Shown: positions 8,356 through 16,141 of the stretch, in pieces
Position numbering within the stretch: position 1 is the first letter of the stretch
Layout of the letters: every line of letters begins with the position of its first letter
Source: Pigmentiphaga kullae
GTDB lineage: Bacteria; Pseudomonadota; Gammaproteobacteria; Burkholderiales; Burkholderiaceae_B
Reading direction: 5' to 3'
Assembly (NCBI RefSeq): GCF_004216695.1
Contig: NZ_SGXC01000003.1
Span: 248,001-312,000, forward strand
Length of the DNA stretch: 64,000 nucleotides
The notes under the pieces: generated by a model
Databases searched by the model: none
Told to the model about the DNA's origin: nothing
What the model saw: the letters and a program-made list of their open reading frames with translations, nothing else
Position numbers and translations under genes: made by a program

Positions 8356-9084
8356 CTAGACCAGCCTCGGGCCCCGGTGTTTGTGCCGGGCCCCGGCGGC
8401 CGAGGTCAGTCCCGCTTCCTTCTCGAAATCCGCGCCCTGGCTCTGGACCTGGGTGTAGGCGTGCTCGCGGAACAGGTTTTCGGCGCGGTCGGCCTGCCCG
8501 CTTTCTATGGCGGTGACGATGGCGTGATGCTGCCGATGAGCGTAGAACAGAAAGTTGAACATCATGTCCCGGCTCTGCGTGTCGAACGCCAGCGTGAGCG
8601 GGTCGGTGAACGGCACGATGTTGCAGCGGCTGACCAGGCTGGCCAGCAGGGGCATGTCGGCGCCTTCCAGGATCAGCGTATGGAAGCGCGCGTTCATTTC
8701 CGCGTAGCGGATCTCGTCGTCGTCCGACAGCCTGCGCTCGGTGAAGATGCGGTCGCCCTGGGCCAGGCAGTCCTTGAGTTCGGCCAGCAGTTCCGCGCTG
8801 GCGCCGCTGGTGGCCAGCGCGCGCGCCGCCAGCCCCTCCAGCGCGGCGCGCACGTGCAGGGCCTCCGTGCTTTCGCGGGCGGAAAAGGCGCGCACCGCGA
8901 AGCCGCGGGCGCCGGACGGTACCAGCAGGCCTTCCTGGGCGAGCGCGGGCAGGGCCTGGCGCACGGGCGTACGCGAGGTGCCCAGCCGTTCGGCCAGGTC
9001 GGCTTCCCGGACGCGTTCTCCCGGCGCGAGTTCGCCCCGGAGGATCATTTCACGAATATGCAGCATGGTCGTGGTCTGCTGCAT
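8356..9084 (-). CDS. GntR-family (FCD) transcriptional regulator of the lig-type cluster
   Basis: This 242-residue regulator has an N-terminal winged helix (RVREADLAERLGTSRTPVRQ, residues about 20-60) and an all-helical FCD effector domain. FCD-domain regulators usually bind a small carboxylic acid, often with a metal ion held by histidines; candidate residues are in ARFHTLIL and AHRQHHAIV. The ATG at 9084 follows CAGGGAG; an upstream in-frame ATG at 9183 would run through the operator region and is unlikely. The gene is divergent from the dioxygenase genes and the intergenic region holds two palindromes ideal for a dimeric GntR protein, so it probably represses both itself and the lig cluster. 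Confidence 0.92.
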   Translation of the reverse strand: MQQTTTMLHIREMILRGELAPGERVREADLAERLGTSRTPVRQALPALAQEGLLVPSGARGFAVRAFSARESTEALHVRAALEGLAARALATSGASAELLAELKDCLAQGDRIFTERRLSDDDEIRYAEMNARFHTLILEGADMPLLASLVSRCNIVPFTDPLTLAFDTQSRDMMFNFLFYAHRQHHAIVTAIESGQADRAENLFREHAYTQVQSQGADFEKEAGLTSAAGARHKHRGPRLV

Positions 9085-9146
9085 GCGTGCTCCCTGAGTG
9101 ATGATGCGGCCGCCCCGCGGTTGACGAGGTGGATGCAAGTATAAGA

Positions 9147-9180
9147 CCCGTTTGGGATCCCGTATTGGATCCCAAACGGG
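9147..9180. promoter_or_regulatory. perfect 14-bp inverted repeat, likely GntR operator
   Basis: CCCGTTTGGGATCC and its exact reverse complement GGATCCCAAACGGG are separated by six bases (CGTATT). The element lies 62 bases upstream of the gntR start and contains the TTGGGATCC motif that recurs at the lig promoter. Confidence 0.7.
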
Positions 9181-9205
9181 CATCGAGCCTCGAAAAAACC
9201 CCTAA

Positions 9206-9232
9206 TTGCTTTATTTTGGGATCCCATATAAT
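9206..9232 (+). promoter_or_regulatory. lig-cluster promoter overlapped by a TGGGATCCCA operator
   Basis: A consensus TATAAT sits at 9227-9232 with a weaker TTGCTT at 9206-9211 (spacing 15, slightly short). The palindrome TGGGATCCCA (9217-9226) directly abuts the -10 box, so a bound regulator would block RNA polymerase. It shares the GGGATCC core with the inverted repeat at 9147-9180. Confidence 0.65.
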
Positions 9233-9307
9233 CTCCGCTACGCATAAAAAGGTCGGTGGCGCATGGCGATGCGGCCGCGCCGGCTTCCTAAAGACGGAGT
9301 ACGCATC

Positions 9308-10192
9308 ATGGCAAGAATCATCGGCGGCATCGGCAGCTCGCACGTGCCGACCATAGGCGTCGCCTACGACAAGGGCAAGCAGAACGATCCGGCCTGGGCG
9401 CCGCTGTTCGACGGCTACAAGCCGGTGGCTGCCTGGCTGGCCGAGAAGCAGGCCGACGTGCTGGTGTTCTTCTACAACGACCACTGCACGACCTTTTTCT
9501 TCGACATGTATCCCACGTTCGCGCTGGGGGTGGGCGAACGCTTTCCCATCGCCGACGAGGGCGCGGGCCTGCGCAACCTGCCCGCCATCCGTGGCAACGT
9601 CGATTTCCAGGCCCACATCGCCGAGTCCTTGGTGAACGACGAGTTCGACATCACCGTCTTCCAGGACAAGCCCATCGACCACGGCTGTGCGTCGCCGCTG
9701 CCGCTGCTCTGGCCGCACCAGCCCGACTGGCCGGGCACCGTGGTGCCCGTCGCGATCAACGTGCTGCAATATCCGCTGCCCACGGCGCGCCGCTGCTATC
9801 GCCTGGGGCAGGCCGTGCGCCGCGCGGTGGAATCCTATCCCGAGGACCTGAAGGTGGTGGTGGTGGGCACCGGCGGCCTGTCCCACCAGGTCCATGGCGA
9901 GCGCACCGGCTTCAACAATACCGAGTGGGACATGGAGTTCCTGCGCCTGCTGGAAGAAGATCCCGAAGCCTTGATGCGGATGAAACACGCCGACTACGTA
10001 CGCCTGGGCGGCGCCGAGAGCGTGGAGCAGATCATGTGGCTGTCCATGCGCGGCGCGCTGGGCACCGGCCCGCTGCGCAAGCTGCACCAGAACTACTACC
10101 TGGCCACCACCACTGCGATGACCGTGGTGCTGTACGAGGAAGGCGAGCCCATCGCCCGGCAGACCGGTCCGGCCGCCGCGGCCGTGGCCTGA
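9308..10192 (+). CDS. ligB: class III extradiol dioxygenase catalytic subunit, LigB-like
   Basis: This 294-residue protein resembles the beta subunit of protocatechuate 4,5-dioxygenase (LigB), which opens a catechol-type ring next to its hydroxyls using Fe(II). Visible landmarks are SSHVP with His12, YNDH with His59, DHGC, GTGGLSHQVHG with the acid/base His, and SVEQIMWLSMRGAL with the likely Glu ligand. The start at 9308 follows GGAGT. The small subunit gene follows 10 bases later. The exact substrate (protocatechuate, gallate or a methylated gallate) cannot be told from sequence; the nearby formaldehyde dehydrogenase hints at methoxylated aromatics. Confidence 0.88.
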   Translation: MARIIGGIGSSHVPTIGVAYDKGKQNDPAWAPLFDGYKPVAAWLAEKQADVLVFFYNDHCTTFFFDMYPTFALGVGERFPIADEGAGLRNLPAIRGNVDFQAHIAESLVNDEFDITVFQDKPIDHGCASPLPLLWPHQPDWPGTVVPVAINVLQYPLPTARRCYRLGQAVRRAVESYPEDLKVVVVGTGGLSHQVHGERTGFNNTEWDMEFLRLLEEDPEALMRMKHADYVRLGGAESVEQIMWLSMRGALGTGPLRKLHQNYYLATTTAMTVVLYEEGEPIARQTGPAAAAVA

Positions 10193-10202
10193 GGAGCATC
10201 CG

Positions 10203-10562
10203 ATGAATCCGCAACTCGAAGGCATCGAGCAGATCCCGGGCACCTACGCGTTCGACCTGCGCGTCAGCAACCGCACGCTGAAGATCAACCGCTTCTTCTG
10301 GAACATGATAGGCGCCGACTGGCGCGCGCGCTTCGTCGCCGACGAGGAAGGCACGATGGACGCGGCCGGGCTGACGGAAGAGGAAAAGGCCCTGGTGCGC
10401 GCGCGCGACTGGCTGGGCCTCGTGCAGCACGGCGTCAACTTCTTCGTGCTCGAGAAGTTCGGCCGGGTCGTCAAGAAAACCAATCTCGAGATCTACGCCA
10501 TCATGCGCGGCGAGAGCTTCGAGGAATTCATGAAGACACGGCTGGTCCCGGACGCTAGGTAG
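10203..10562 (+). CDS. ligA: extradiol dioxygenase small subunit, LigA-like
   Basis: This 119-residue protein matches the LigA alpha subunit that caps the active site of LigB-type dioxygenases and helps select the substrate. Family landmarks include the early PGTYAFDL segment, the NRFFW helix, and a C-terminal GVNFFVLEKFGRV stretch. GAGGAG lies just before the ATG and the gap to ligB is 10 bases, so the two are surely translated from one message. In many proteobacteria ligA precedes ligB; here ligB comes first. A copy of the dispersed GC-rich repeat begins right after the stop codon. Confidence 0.87.
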   Translation: MNPQLEGIEQIPGTYAFDLRVSNRTLKINRFFWNMIGADWRARFVADEEGTMDAAGLTEEEKALVRARDWLGLVQHGVNFFVLEKFGRVVKKTNLEIYAIMRGESFEEFMKTRLVPDAR

Positions 10563-10565
10563 AAG

Positions 10566-10718
10566 ACCCCCCGTACGCGCTTCGCGCGCCCAGCATGGTG
10601 AGCCCCCAGCCGCTACGCGGCAGCCCCCCGAGGGGGCCGGGACCCGCCTTGGGGCGGCCCGGCGCCGGGTCCCGTGGGGGCGGCACTGGCGGACCAGCGG
10701 AGCCGGATCCACTGTGCC
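10566..10718 (+). repeat. dispersed GC-rich repeat, copy 1 (expanded)
   Basis: This copy follows the ligA stop. It carries the family core GGGGGCGGCACTGGCGGACC, then AGCGGAGCCGGATCC and a TACGCGCTTCGCGCG-like head. The middle is longer than in other copies and has an extra inverted segment (GGGACCCGCC ... CCGGGTCCCG). It separates ligA from the ABC transporter genes. Confidence 0.8.
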
Positions 10719-10781
10719 TTAGCTACACCATTACATCGCAACACCACCGACGATAGGCGCAGCGCGCCAAGGAGAGAGACT

Positions 10782-11963
10782 ATGCGAATCGCGAAACGCG
10801 TGGCGGGGCTGCTGTGCGCGGCCGCGGCCGTGGCGGCGGCGGGAGAGGCCGCCGCGGCGGAGATCAAGGTCGGGCTGCTGAGCCAGTTCTCGGGCGCCTA
10901 CACCTGGTGGGGCCGGGAGTATCAGCGCGGCGTCGACCTGTACCTGGCCCAGCGCGGCGGCAAGTTCGGCGAGCACACCATCACGGTGCTGTCGCGCGAC
11001 GAAGCCGGCTCCAACCCCCAGCGCGCGCGCCAGCTGTCGCAGGAACTGGTGGTGCGCGACAAGGTGCAGTACCTGATCGGCGGCGTTTTCACGCCCACGG
11101 TGCTGGGCGCGGTCGATGTCATCAACCAGACCAAGACGCCCTACGTCATCCTGAACTCGGGCACGTCCAGTGTGACCGACAAGTCGCAATACTATGTGCG
11201 AGCCGGCTTCACGCAATGGACGGTCAGCATCCCGCTGGTGCAGTGGGCCTATGACCAGGGCATGAAGAACGCCGTGGTCCTGGCGGCCGACTACGCGCCC
11301 GGCCACGACGCGCTGGAAGCCTTCGGCAAGACCTTCGCCAAGCTGGGCGGCAAGGTGGTGGGCGAGATCAAGGTGCCCATGGGCACCACCGATTTCTCCA
11401 GCTACCTGCAGCGCGTGCGCGACCTCAAGCCGCAGGCGGTGTTCATGTTCATGCCGGTGGGCCCCATGTCGGCGGGCATGATCCGCAGCTTCAAGGAACG
11501 GGAACTGGACAAGGCCGGCATCACGCTGCTGGTGACCAACGAGGCCCAGGAAGAGGACATCGCTCCCATCGGCGACGCCGCGCTGGGCCTGACCTCCGCG
11601 CTGCACTACTCGCCCTACCTGGACACGCCCCTGAACAAGGAATTCGTGACCGCCTACAAGGCCAAGTACGGCAAGGACGAACTACCCAGCGTCGCATCGG
11701 TGGCGGCCTACGACGGCATGCGGCTGATCGAGCGGATGGTGGGCGCCACCAACGGCGTGAAGGACGGCGACAAGGCCATGGCCGCGATCAAGGACTACAA
11801 GTGGGACAGCCCGCGCGGTCCGGTCAGCATCGACCCGCGCACCCGCGAGATCGTCCAGAACGTCTATATGCGCAAGGTCGAGAAGATCGACGGCAAGCTC
11901 GGCAACAAGGTGTTCCATACCTATCCGGCCGTGAAAGACCCCTGGCACGAAATCAACAAGTAA
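10782..11963 (+). CDS. periplasmic substrate-binding protein of a branched-chain-type ABC importer
   Basis: This 393-residue protein belongs to the LivJ-like (peripla_BP_6) family. The N-terminus MRIAKRVAGLLCAAAAVAAA is a signal peptide cut near AAA-EIKVG. The mature protein starts with the family segment IKVGLLSQFSGAYTWWG, and contains ILNSGTSSVTDKS and AAYDGMRLIERM typical of this fold. AAGGAGAG stands before the ATG. It leads a binding protein, two permeases and two ATPases in the usual order, which together import a ligand. Given the ring-cleavage genes upstream, an aromatic acid is more likely than an amino acid; this is inference. Confidence 0.9.
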   Translation: MRIAKRVAGLLCAAAAVAAAGEAAAAEIKVGLLSQFSGAYTWWGREYQRGVDLYLAQRGGKFGEHTITVLSRDEAGSNPQRARQLSQELVVRDKVQYLIGGVFTPTVLGAVDVINQTKTPYVILNSGTSSVTDKSQYYVRAGFTQWTVSIPLVQWAYDQGMKNAVVLAADYAPGHDALEAFGKTFAKLGGKVVGEIKVPMGTTDFSSYLQRVRDLKPQAVFMFMPVGPMSAGMIRSFKERELDKAGITLLVTNEAQEEDIAPIGDAALGLTSALHYSPYLDTPLNKEFVTAYKAKYGKDELPSVASVAAYDGMRLIERMVGATNGVKDGDKAMAAIKDYKWDSPRGPVSIDPRTREIVQNVYMRKVEKIDGKLGNKVFHTYPAVKDPWHEINK

Positions 11964-12026
11964 TGTCCCGCGCGGACGCGGCCAGGCGCCGCGTCCGCTT
12001 CCCTTCTTCCTCGCGCCGGATGACGC

Positions 12027-12896
12027 ATGACTTCGACGCTTTCCACTTTCCTCAGCCTTGCCGTGGACGGTATCGCCTACGGCATGATGCTGTTCCTGAT
12101 CTCGGTCGGCCTGACCATCACGCTGGGCGTGATGCGCGTGGTCAACCTGACCCATTCGGCCTTCGCCATGATCGGGGGCTACATCGCGCTCTGGTTCATC
12201 CAGCGCGCGGGCGTGCATTTCTTCCTGGCCGTGCCGCTGGCGGTCCTGGCCACGATGGCCATCGGCGCGCTGCTGGAACGCACGCTGTACCGCTGGGTCT
12301 ACGGCACCCACGGACTGGGCCAGTTGCTGATGACCATCGGCCTGACCTTCGTCATCACGGCCATCGTCAAGAACCTGGCCGGCACGCAGCTGCAATCCCT
12401 GCCGCTACCATCTTCGCTGCAGGGCAACTTCAGCGTGGGGCCGCTCAACCTGTCGGTCTATCGCGCCTTCCTGATCGTGGCCAGCGCCGCCGTCGCGCTC
12501 GCGCTGTGGCTGGGTATCGAACGCACGGCTTTCGGCGCGCGCCTGCGCGCCGCGGTCGACAACCAGCGCATGGCGCGCTGCGTGGGCATCAACGTGCCGG
12601 CGGTGTTCTCGGTCACGTTCGCCATCGGCTGTGGGCTGGCGGCGCTGGGCGGCGCGCTGGGCAGCCCCATGCTGCCGCTCGAGCCCTACTATGGCCTGAA
12701 GTATCTGGTCATCGTGCTGATCGTGGTGGCCGTGGGCGGCCTGGGCAGCCTGCGCGGCTCGCTGTACGCGGCCCTGCTGCTGGGCCTGATCGACACATTG
12801 GGCCGCTACTACCTGCCCGCGCTGGGCGCTTTCGTGATCTACCTGGCGGTGCTGGCGATCCTGCTGGTGCGCCCCCGTGGCCTCGTGGCGAACTGA
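12027..12896 (+). CDS. ABC importer permease, LivH-type
   Basis: This is a 289-residue inner-membrane permease with about eight helices. The family motif GLTITLGVMRVVNLTHSAF lies near residue 30, and a second conserved block (AFGARLRAAVDNQRMARCVG), the coupling helix that contacts the ATPases, lies near residue 170. It is the first of two permeases forming the heterodimeric pore. The LivM-type gene follows with two bases between stop and start. A 63-base gap separates it from the binding protein gene. Confidence 0.93.
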   Translation: MTSTLSTFLSLAVDGIAYGMMLFLISVGLTITLGVMRVVNLTHSAFAMIGGYIALWFIQRAGVHFFLAVPLAVLATMAIGALLERTLYRWVYGTHGLGQLLMTIGLTFVITAIVKNLAGTQLQSLPLPSSLQGNFSVGPLNLSVYRAFLIVASAAVALALWLGIERTAFGARLRAAVDNQRMARCVGINVPAVFSVTFAIGCGLAALGGALGSPMLPLEPYYGLKYLVIVLIVVAVGGLGSLRGSLYAALLLGLIDTLGRYYLPALGAFVIYLAVLAILLVRPRGLVAN

Positions 12897-12898
12897 TC

Positions 12899-13885
12899 AT
12901 GACGACACCTTCCCCGAACTCATCCGTCGCGCGCGCGTTCTCGCGTCATCGCTACAACCTGCTGGACCTGGTGCTGCTGGGCGCGGCGGTCGCGACCTTC
13001 TTCCTGGCCGACCTGTACCTGGCCCTGGCCACCGCCGTGCTGATCATGATCGTGTTCGCGCTGTCGCTGGACATCGCGCAGGGGTACGGCGGCATCGAGA
13101 CCCTGGGCCACGCGGCCTTCTTCGGCACCGGCGCCTATGCCGCCGGCCTGTACGCCATGCACGTGTCGCCCGAGCCGATCTCGGGCCTGTTCGTGGGCAT
13201 GGCGGCGGCCGCCGTCGTGGGCTTGCTGTCCGGCCTGGCCGTGCTGCGCACCGCGGGCCTGACCCAGATCATGCTGACCCTGGTCTGCGCGACGCTGCTG
13301 CTGGAGCTGGCCAACGTGGCCAAGCCGCTCACCATGGGCGACGACGGCCTGACCGGCTATTCGGTCGCCCCGGTGCTGGGCCTGTTCCAGTTCGACATCG
13401 AAGGCCGCACCGCCTACTGGTACGCGCTGGCGGTGCTGGTGCTGGTCTACGCCTTCTGCAAGTTCCTGGTCAGCTCGCCGCTGGGCCTGACGGCGCAAGG
13501 CGTGCGCGAGAACCCCACGCGCATGGCGCTGCTGGGAGTGCCGGTGCGCCGGCGCCTGCTGACGCTGTATGCCATCTCGGCCGCGCTAGGCGGCGCCGCG
13601 GGAGCGCTGTCGGCGCAAGTCAACAACATCGTCGGGCTGGACAGCCTGGGCTTCACCATGTCGGCCAACGTGCTGGTCATGCTGGCGCTGGGCGGCACGG
13701 GCCGGCTGTACGGTGCCTTCCTGGGGGCCATCGTCTTCATGCTGCTGGCCGACCGCGCGGCGGCGCTGGACCCGACCAACTGGCTGGCGGCCCTGGGCGT
13801 GCTGCTGATCGTCGTCGTGCGCTTCGCGCCCACCGGGTTGTCGGGCTGCCTGGCGCGGTGGACGAGCAGGGAGGGCACGCAATGA
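12899..13885 (+). CDS. ABC importer permease, LivM-type
   Basis: This is a 328-residue inner-membrane permease and partner of the LivH-type protein. The GYGGIETLGHAAFFGTGAYA segment is the hallmark of LivM proteins, and GLTAQGVRENPTRMALLGV is the cytoplasmic coupling loop. The ATG at 12899 overlaps nothing and lies two bases after the livH stop. The end overlaps the next ATG in an ATGA arrangement, showing translational coupling to the ATPase gene. Confidence 0.92.
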   Translation: MTTPSPNSSVARAFSRHRYNLLDLVLLGAAVATFFLADLYLALATAVLIMIVFALSLDIAQGYGGIETLGHAAFFGTGAYAAGLYAMHVSPEPISGLFVGMAAAAVVGLLSGLAVLRTAGLTQIMLTLVCATLLLELANVAKPLTMGDDGLTGYSVAPVLGLFQFDIEGRTAYWYALAVLVLVYAFCKFLVSSPLGLTAQGVRENPTRMALLGVPVRRRLLTLYAISAALGGAAGALSAQVNNIVGLDSLGFTMSANVLVMLALGGTGRLYGAFLGAIVFMLLADRAAALDPTNWLAALGVLLIVVVRFAPTGLSGCLARWTSREGTQ

Positions 13886-14640
13886 GCGCCGCTCCGCTGC
13901 AACTCGTGGGCCTGTGCAAGCAGTACGGTGCGCTGAGCGTGACCCGCGACGTCAACCTGACGCTGGAAGCGGGTGCCCGGCACGCGCTGATCGGCCCCAA
14001 CGGCGCGGGCAAGAGCACGCTGGTGCACCAGATCACCGGCGTGATCCGGCCCAATGCCGGCAAGGTCCTGCTGGAAGGGCGGGACGTCACCGCCATGCCG
14101 GCCGAGCAGCGCGTCAAGCTCGGGCTGGCGCGTACCTTCCAGATCAATTCGCTGTTCAACCACCTGACCGTTGCCGAGAACATCGGCCTGGCGCTGTCCG
14201 CGCATCGCGGCCTGGACGGCCGCATCGGGCGCCCGTTGCCGGCGCGTCCGGCGTTCGTCGAGGAAGCCGTGGAGTGCCTGCGCGAACTCGGGCTGCTCGA
14301 CCTGGCGGGCAGGCGGGTGAGCGAGCTGGCCTACGGCCAGCGCCGCCAGATCGAGATCGCGCTGGCCCTGGCGCTCAAGCCGCGGGTGCTGCTGCTGGAC
14401 GAGCCGGTGGCCGGCGTGCCGTCGACCGAGGGCAAGCGCCTGTTCGAACTGCTCGAGCGCCTGCCGCGGGACGTGGCCGTGCTGGTGATCGAACACGACA
14501 TGAGCCTGGTGTTCCGCTTCGCGCGGCGCATCACCGTGCTGGTCGAGGGAGCGGTGCTGCTCGAGGGCGGCGTGGACGAGGTCCGGACGGATCCGCGCGT
14601 GCGCGACGTCTACCTGGGAAAGCGGGGGCATCATGACTGA
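13882..14640 (+). CDS. ABC importer ATPase, LivG-type
   Basis: This is a 252-residue nucleotide-binding protein. Walker A is GPNGAGKST, the Q-loop region follows RTFQINSLFNHLTVAEN (typical of LivG), the signature is slightly atypical (ELAYGQRRQIEIALAL in place of LSxGQ), Walker B is VLLLDEPVAGV and the switch His is in VIEHDMSLVF. It pairs with the LivF-type ATPase to power import. The ATG overlaps the livM stop (ATGA) and the 3' end overlaps the next gene by 8 bases. Confidence 0.93.
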   Translation: MSAAPLQLVGLCKQYGALSVTRDVNLTLEAGARHALIGPNGAGKSTLVHQITGVIRPNAGKVLLEGRDVTAMPAEQRVKLGLARTFQINSLFNHLTVAENIGLALSAHRGLDGRIGRPLPARPAFVEEAVECLRELGLLDLAGRRVSELAYGQRRQIEIALALALKPRVLLLDEPVAGVPSTEGKRLFELLERLPRDVAVLVIEHDMSLVFRFARRITVLVEGAVLLEGGVDEVRTDPRVRDVYLGKRGHHD

Positions 14641-15346
14641 GCGGGTACTGGAACTGCGCGACCTGAGCGCGGGCTATGGCGAGACCGTGGTGCTGGAAGA
14701 CGTATCGCTGCACGTGGACGCCGGCGAGGCGCTGGCGCTGCTGGGCCGCAACGGCGTGGGCAAGACCACGCTGCTGACCACCCTGCTGGGGCTGAACACC
14801 GTGCACGGCGGCAGCGTGCGCTACGCGGGCCAGGACATCGCCGCCTGGCCGGCGCACGTGCGCGCGCGCAAGGGCCTGGGCCTGGTGCCGCAGGAGCGGG
14901 AGATATTCCCGTCGCTGACCGTGCAGGAGAACCTGACCGTGGCCGCCACGGCGGGGACCTGGAGCCTGGAGCGGGTGTACGAATTGTTTCCACGGTTGGC
15001 GCAGCGGCGGCGCAACCTGGGCTACCAGTTGTCGGGCGGCGAGCAGCAGATGCTTGCGATCGGCCGCGCGCTGATCGGGAACCCCAGGGTGCTGTTGCTG
15101 GACGAACCCTTCGAGGGGCTGGCACCGGTGATCGTCGATGCCCTGGTCGATGCGTTCGGCAAGCTGCGCGAGGGCGGGGCGCTGTCCATCGTGCTGGTCG
15201 AGCAGCATGCGGAACTGGCGCTGGACCTGACCGAGCGCGCCGTGGTGCTGGACCGGGGACGCATCGTCTGGCAGGGCGCCAGCCCCGATCTGCGCGGCGA
15301 TCCGGAGCGGCTGGCGTCCTTGATAGGTTTGGAGGAAGTGCAATGA
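14633..15346 (+). CDS. ABC importer ATPase, LivF-type
   Basis: This is a 237-residue second ATPase of the importer. Walker A is GRNGVGKTT, LVPQEREIFPSLTVQENL is the characteristic LivF Q-loop region, the signature is QLSGGEQQMLAIGRAL, Walker B is VLLLDEPFEGL, and the switch His is in VEQHAELAL. It overlaps the livG-type gene by 8 bases and the following hydrolase gene in an ATGA junction, so the hydrolase is translated from the same message. Confidence 0.94.
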   Translation: MTERVLELRDLSAGYGETVVLEDVSLHVDAGEALALLGRNGVGKTTLLTTLLGLNTVHGGSVRYAGQDIAAWPAHVRARKGLGLVPQEREIFPSLTVQENLTVAATAGTWSLERVYELFPRLAQRRRNLGYQLSGGEQQMLAIGRALIGNPRVLLLDEPFEGLAPVIVDALVDAFGKLREGGALSIVLVEQHAELALDLTERAVVLDRGRIVWQGASPDLRGDPERLASLIGLEEVQ

Positions 15347-16077
15347 GCAGTCTGTCGAATCCGCCCCTGGTGCTGCTGCCGGGCCTGCTGTGCGATGCCG
15401 CCGTCTGGGAGGACCAGCGCACGCGCTTCGGCGCGCAACGCGAGTGCCAGGTGCCGGACTACGGTACGCTGGATACGCTCACGGCCATGGCCGAGCATGT
15501 GCTGCAACACGCGCCGGCCGACCGCTTCAACCTGGCCGGCCATTCCATGGGGGGCCGCGTCGCCATGGAGGTCACGCGCCTCGCGCCCGAGCGCGTGCTG
15601 CGCCTGGCGCTGATGGACACCGGCTACCAGGGTCTGGCCAAGGGCGTGGCGGGCGAATCCGAGCGCGCCGGACGGCTGGCGCTGCTCAAGACCGCGCGCG
15701 AACAGGGCATGCGCGAGATGGGGCGGGTCTGGGCGCGCGGCATGGTGCACCCCGACCGGCTGGACGGGCCGGTGTTCGAAGCCGTGCTCGACATGATCGA
15801 ACGCCGCACCCCCGAGGTGTTCGAGGCGCAGATCCATGCCCTGTTGAACCGGCCCGACGCCTCGGGCCAACTGGCCGGCATCGCCTGCCCGACGCTGGTG
15901 CTGTGCGGCCGGCAGGACACCTGGAGCCCCCTGTCGCGCCACGAAACCCTGGCCGCCGCGATCCCGGGCGCGACGCTGGTCGCCATCGAGGATGCCGGCC
16001 ACATGACCACGATGGAGCAACCCGGCGCGGTCAACGAAGCGCTGGCGCAATGGCTGCGGGCGGAGGCCCGCCACTGA
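15343..16077 (+). CDS. alpha/beta-fold hydrolase, coupled to the ABC genes
   Basis: This 244-residue hydrolase has the nucleophile elbow GHSMGG near residue 69, the acid in CGRQDTWSP and the His in EDAGHMTTMEQP. These mark a complete Ser-Asp-His triad and a small MhpC/PcaD-like enzyme. Its start overlaps the transporter ATPase stop, which ties it to the imported compound. It may hydrolyse an ester before ring cleavage or a ring-cleavage product after it; sequence alone does not decide. It has no signal peptide, so it is cytoplasmic. Confidence 0.87.
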   Translation: MSSLSNPPLVLLPGLLCDAAVWEDQRTRFGAQRECQVPDYGTLDTLTAMAEHVLQHAPADRFNLAGHSMGGRVAMEVTRLAPERVLRLALMDTGYQGLAKGVAGESERAGRLALLKTAREQGMREMGRVWARGMVHPDRLDGPVFEAVLDMIERRTPEVFEAQIHALLNRPDASGQLAGIACPTLVLCGRQDTWSPLSRHETLAAAIPGATLVAIEDAGHMTTMEQPGAVNEALAQWLRAEARH

Positions 16078-16141
16078 TTTCGCAACTCTTCGCGCGGGGC
16101 CTCGCGGTCCGCGGCGCGAAGTCATCACTGAGGAGACTCAC

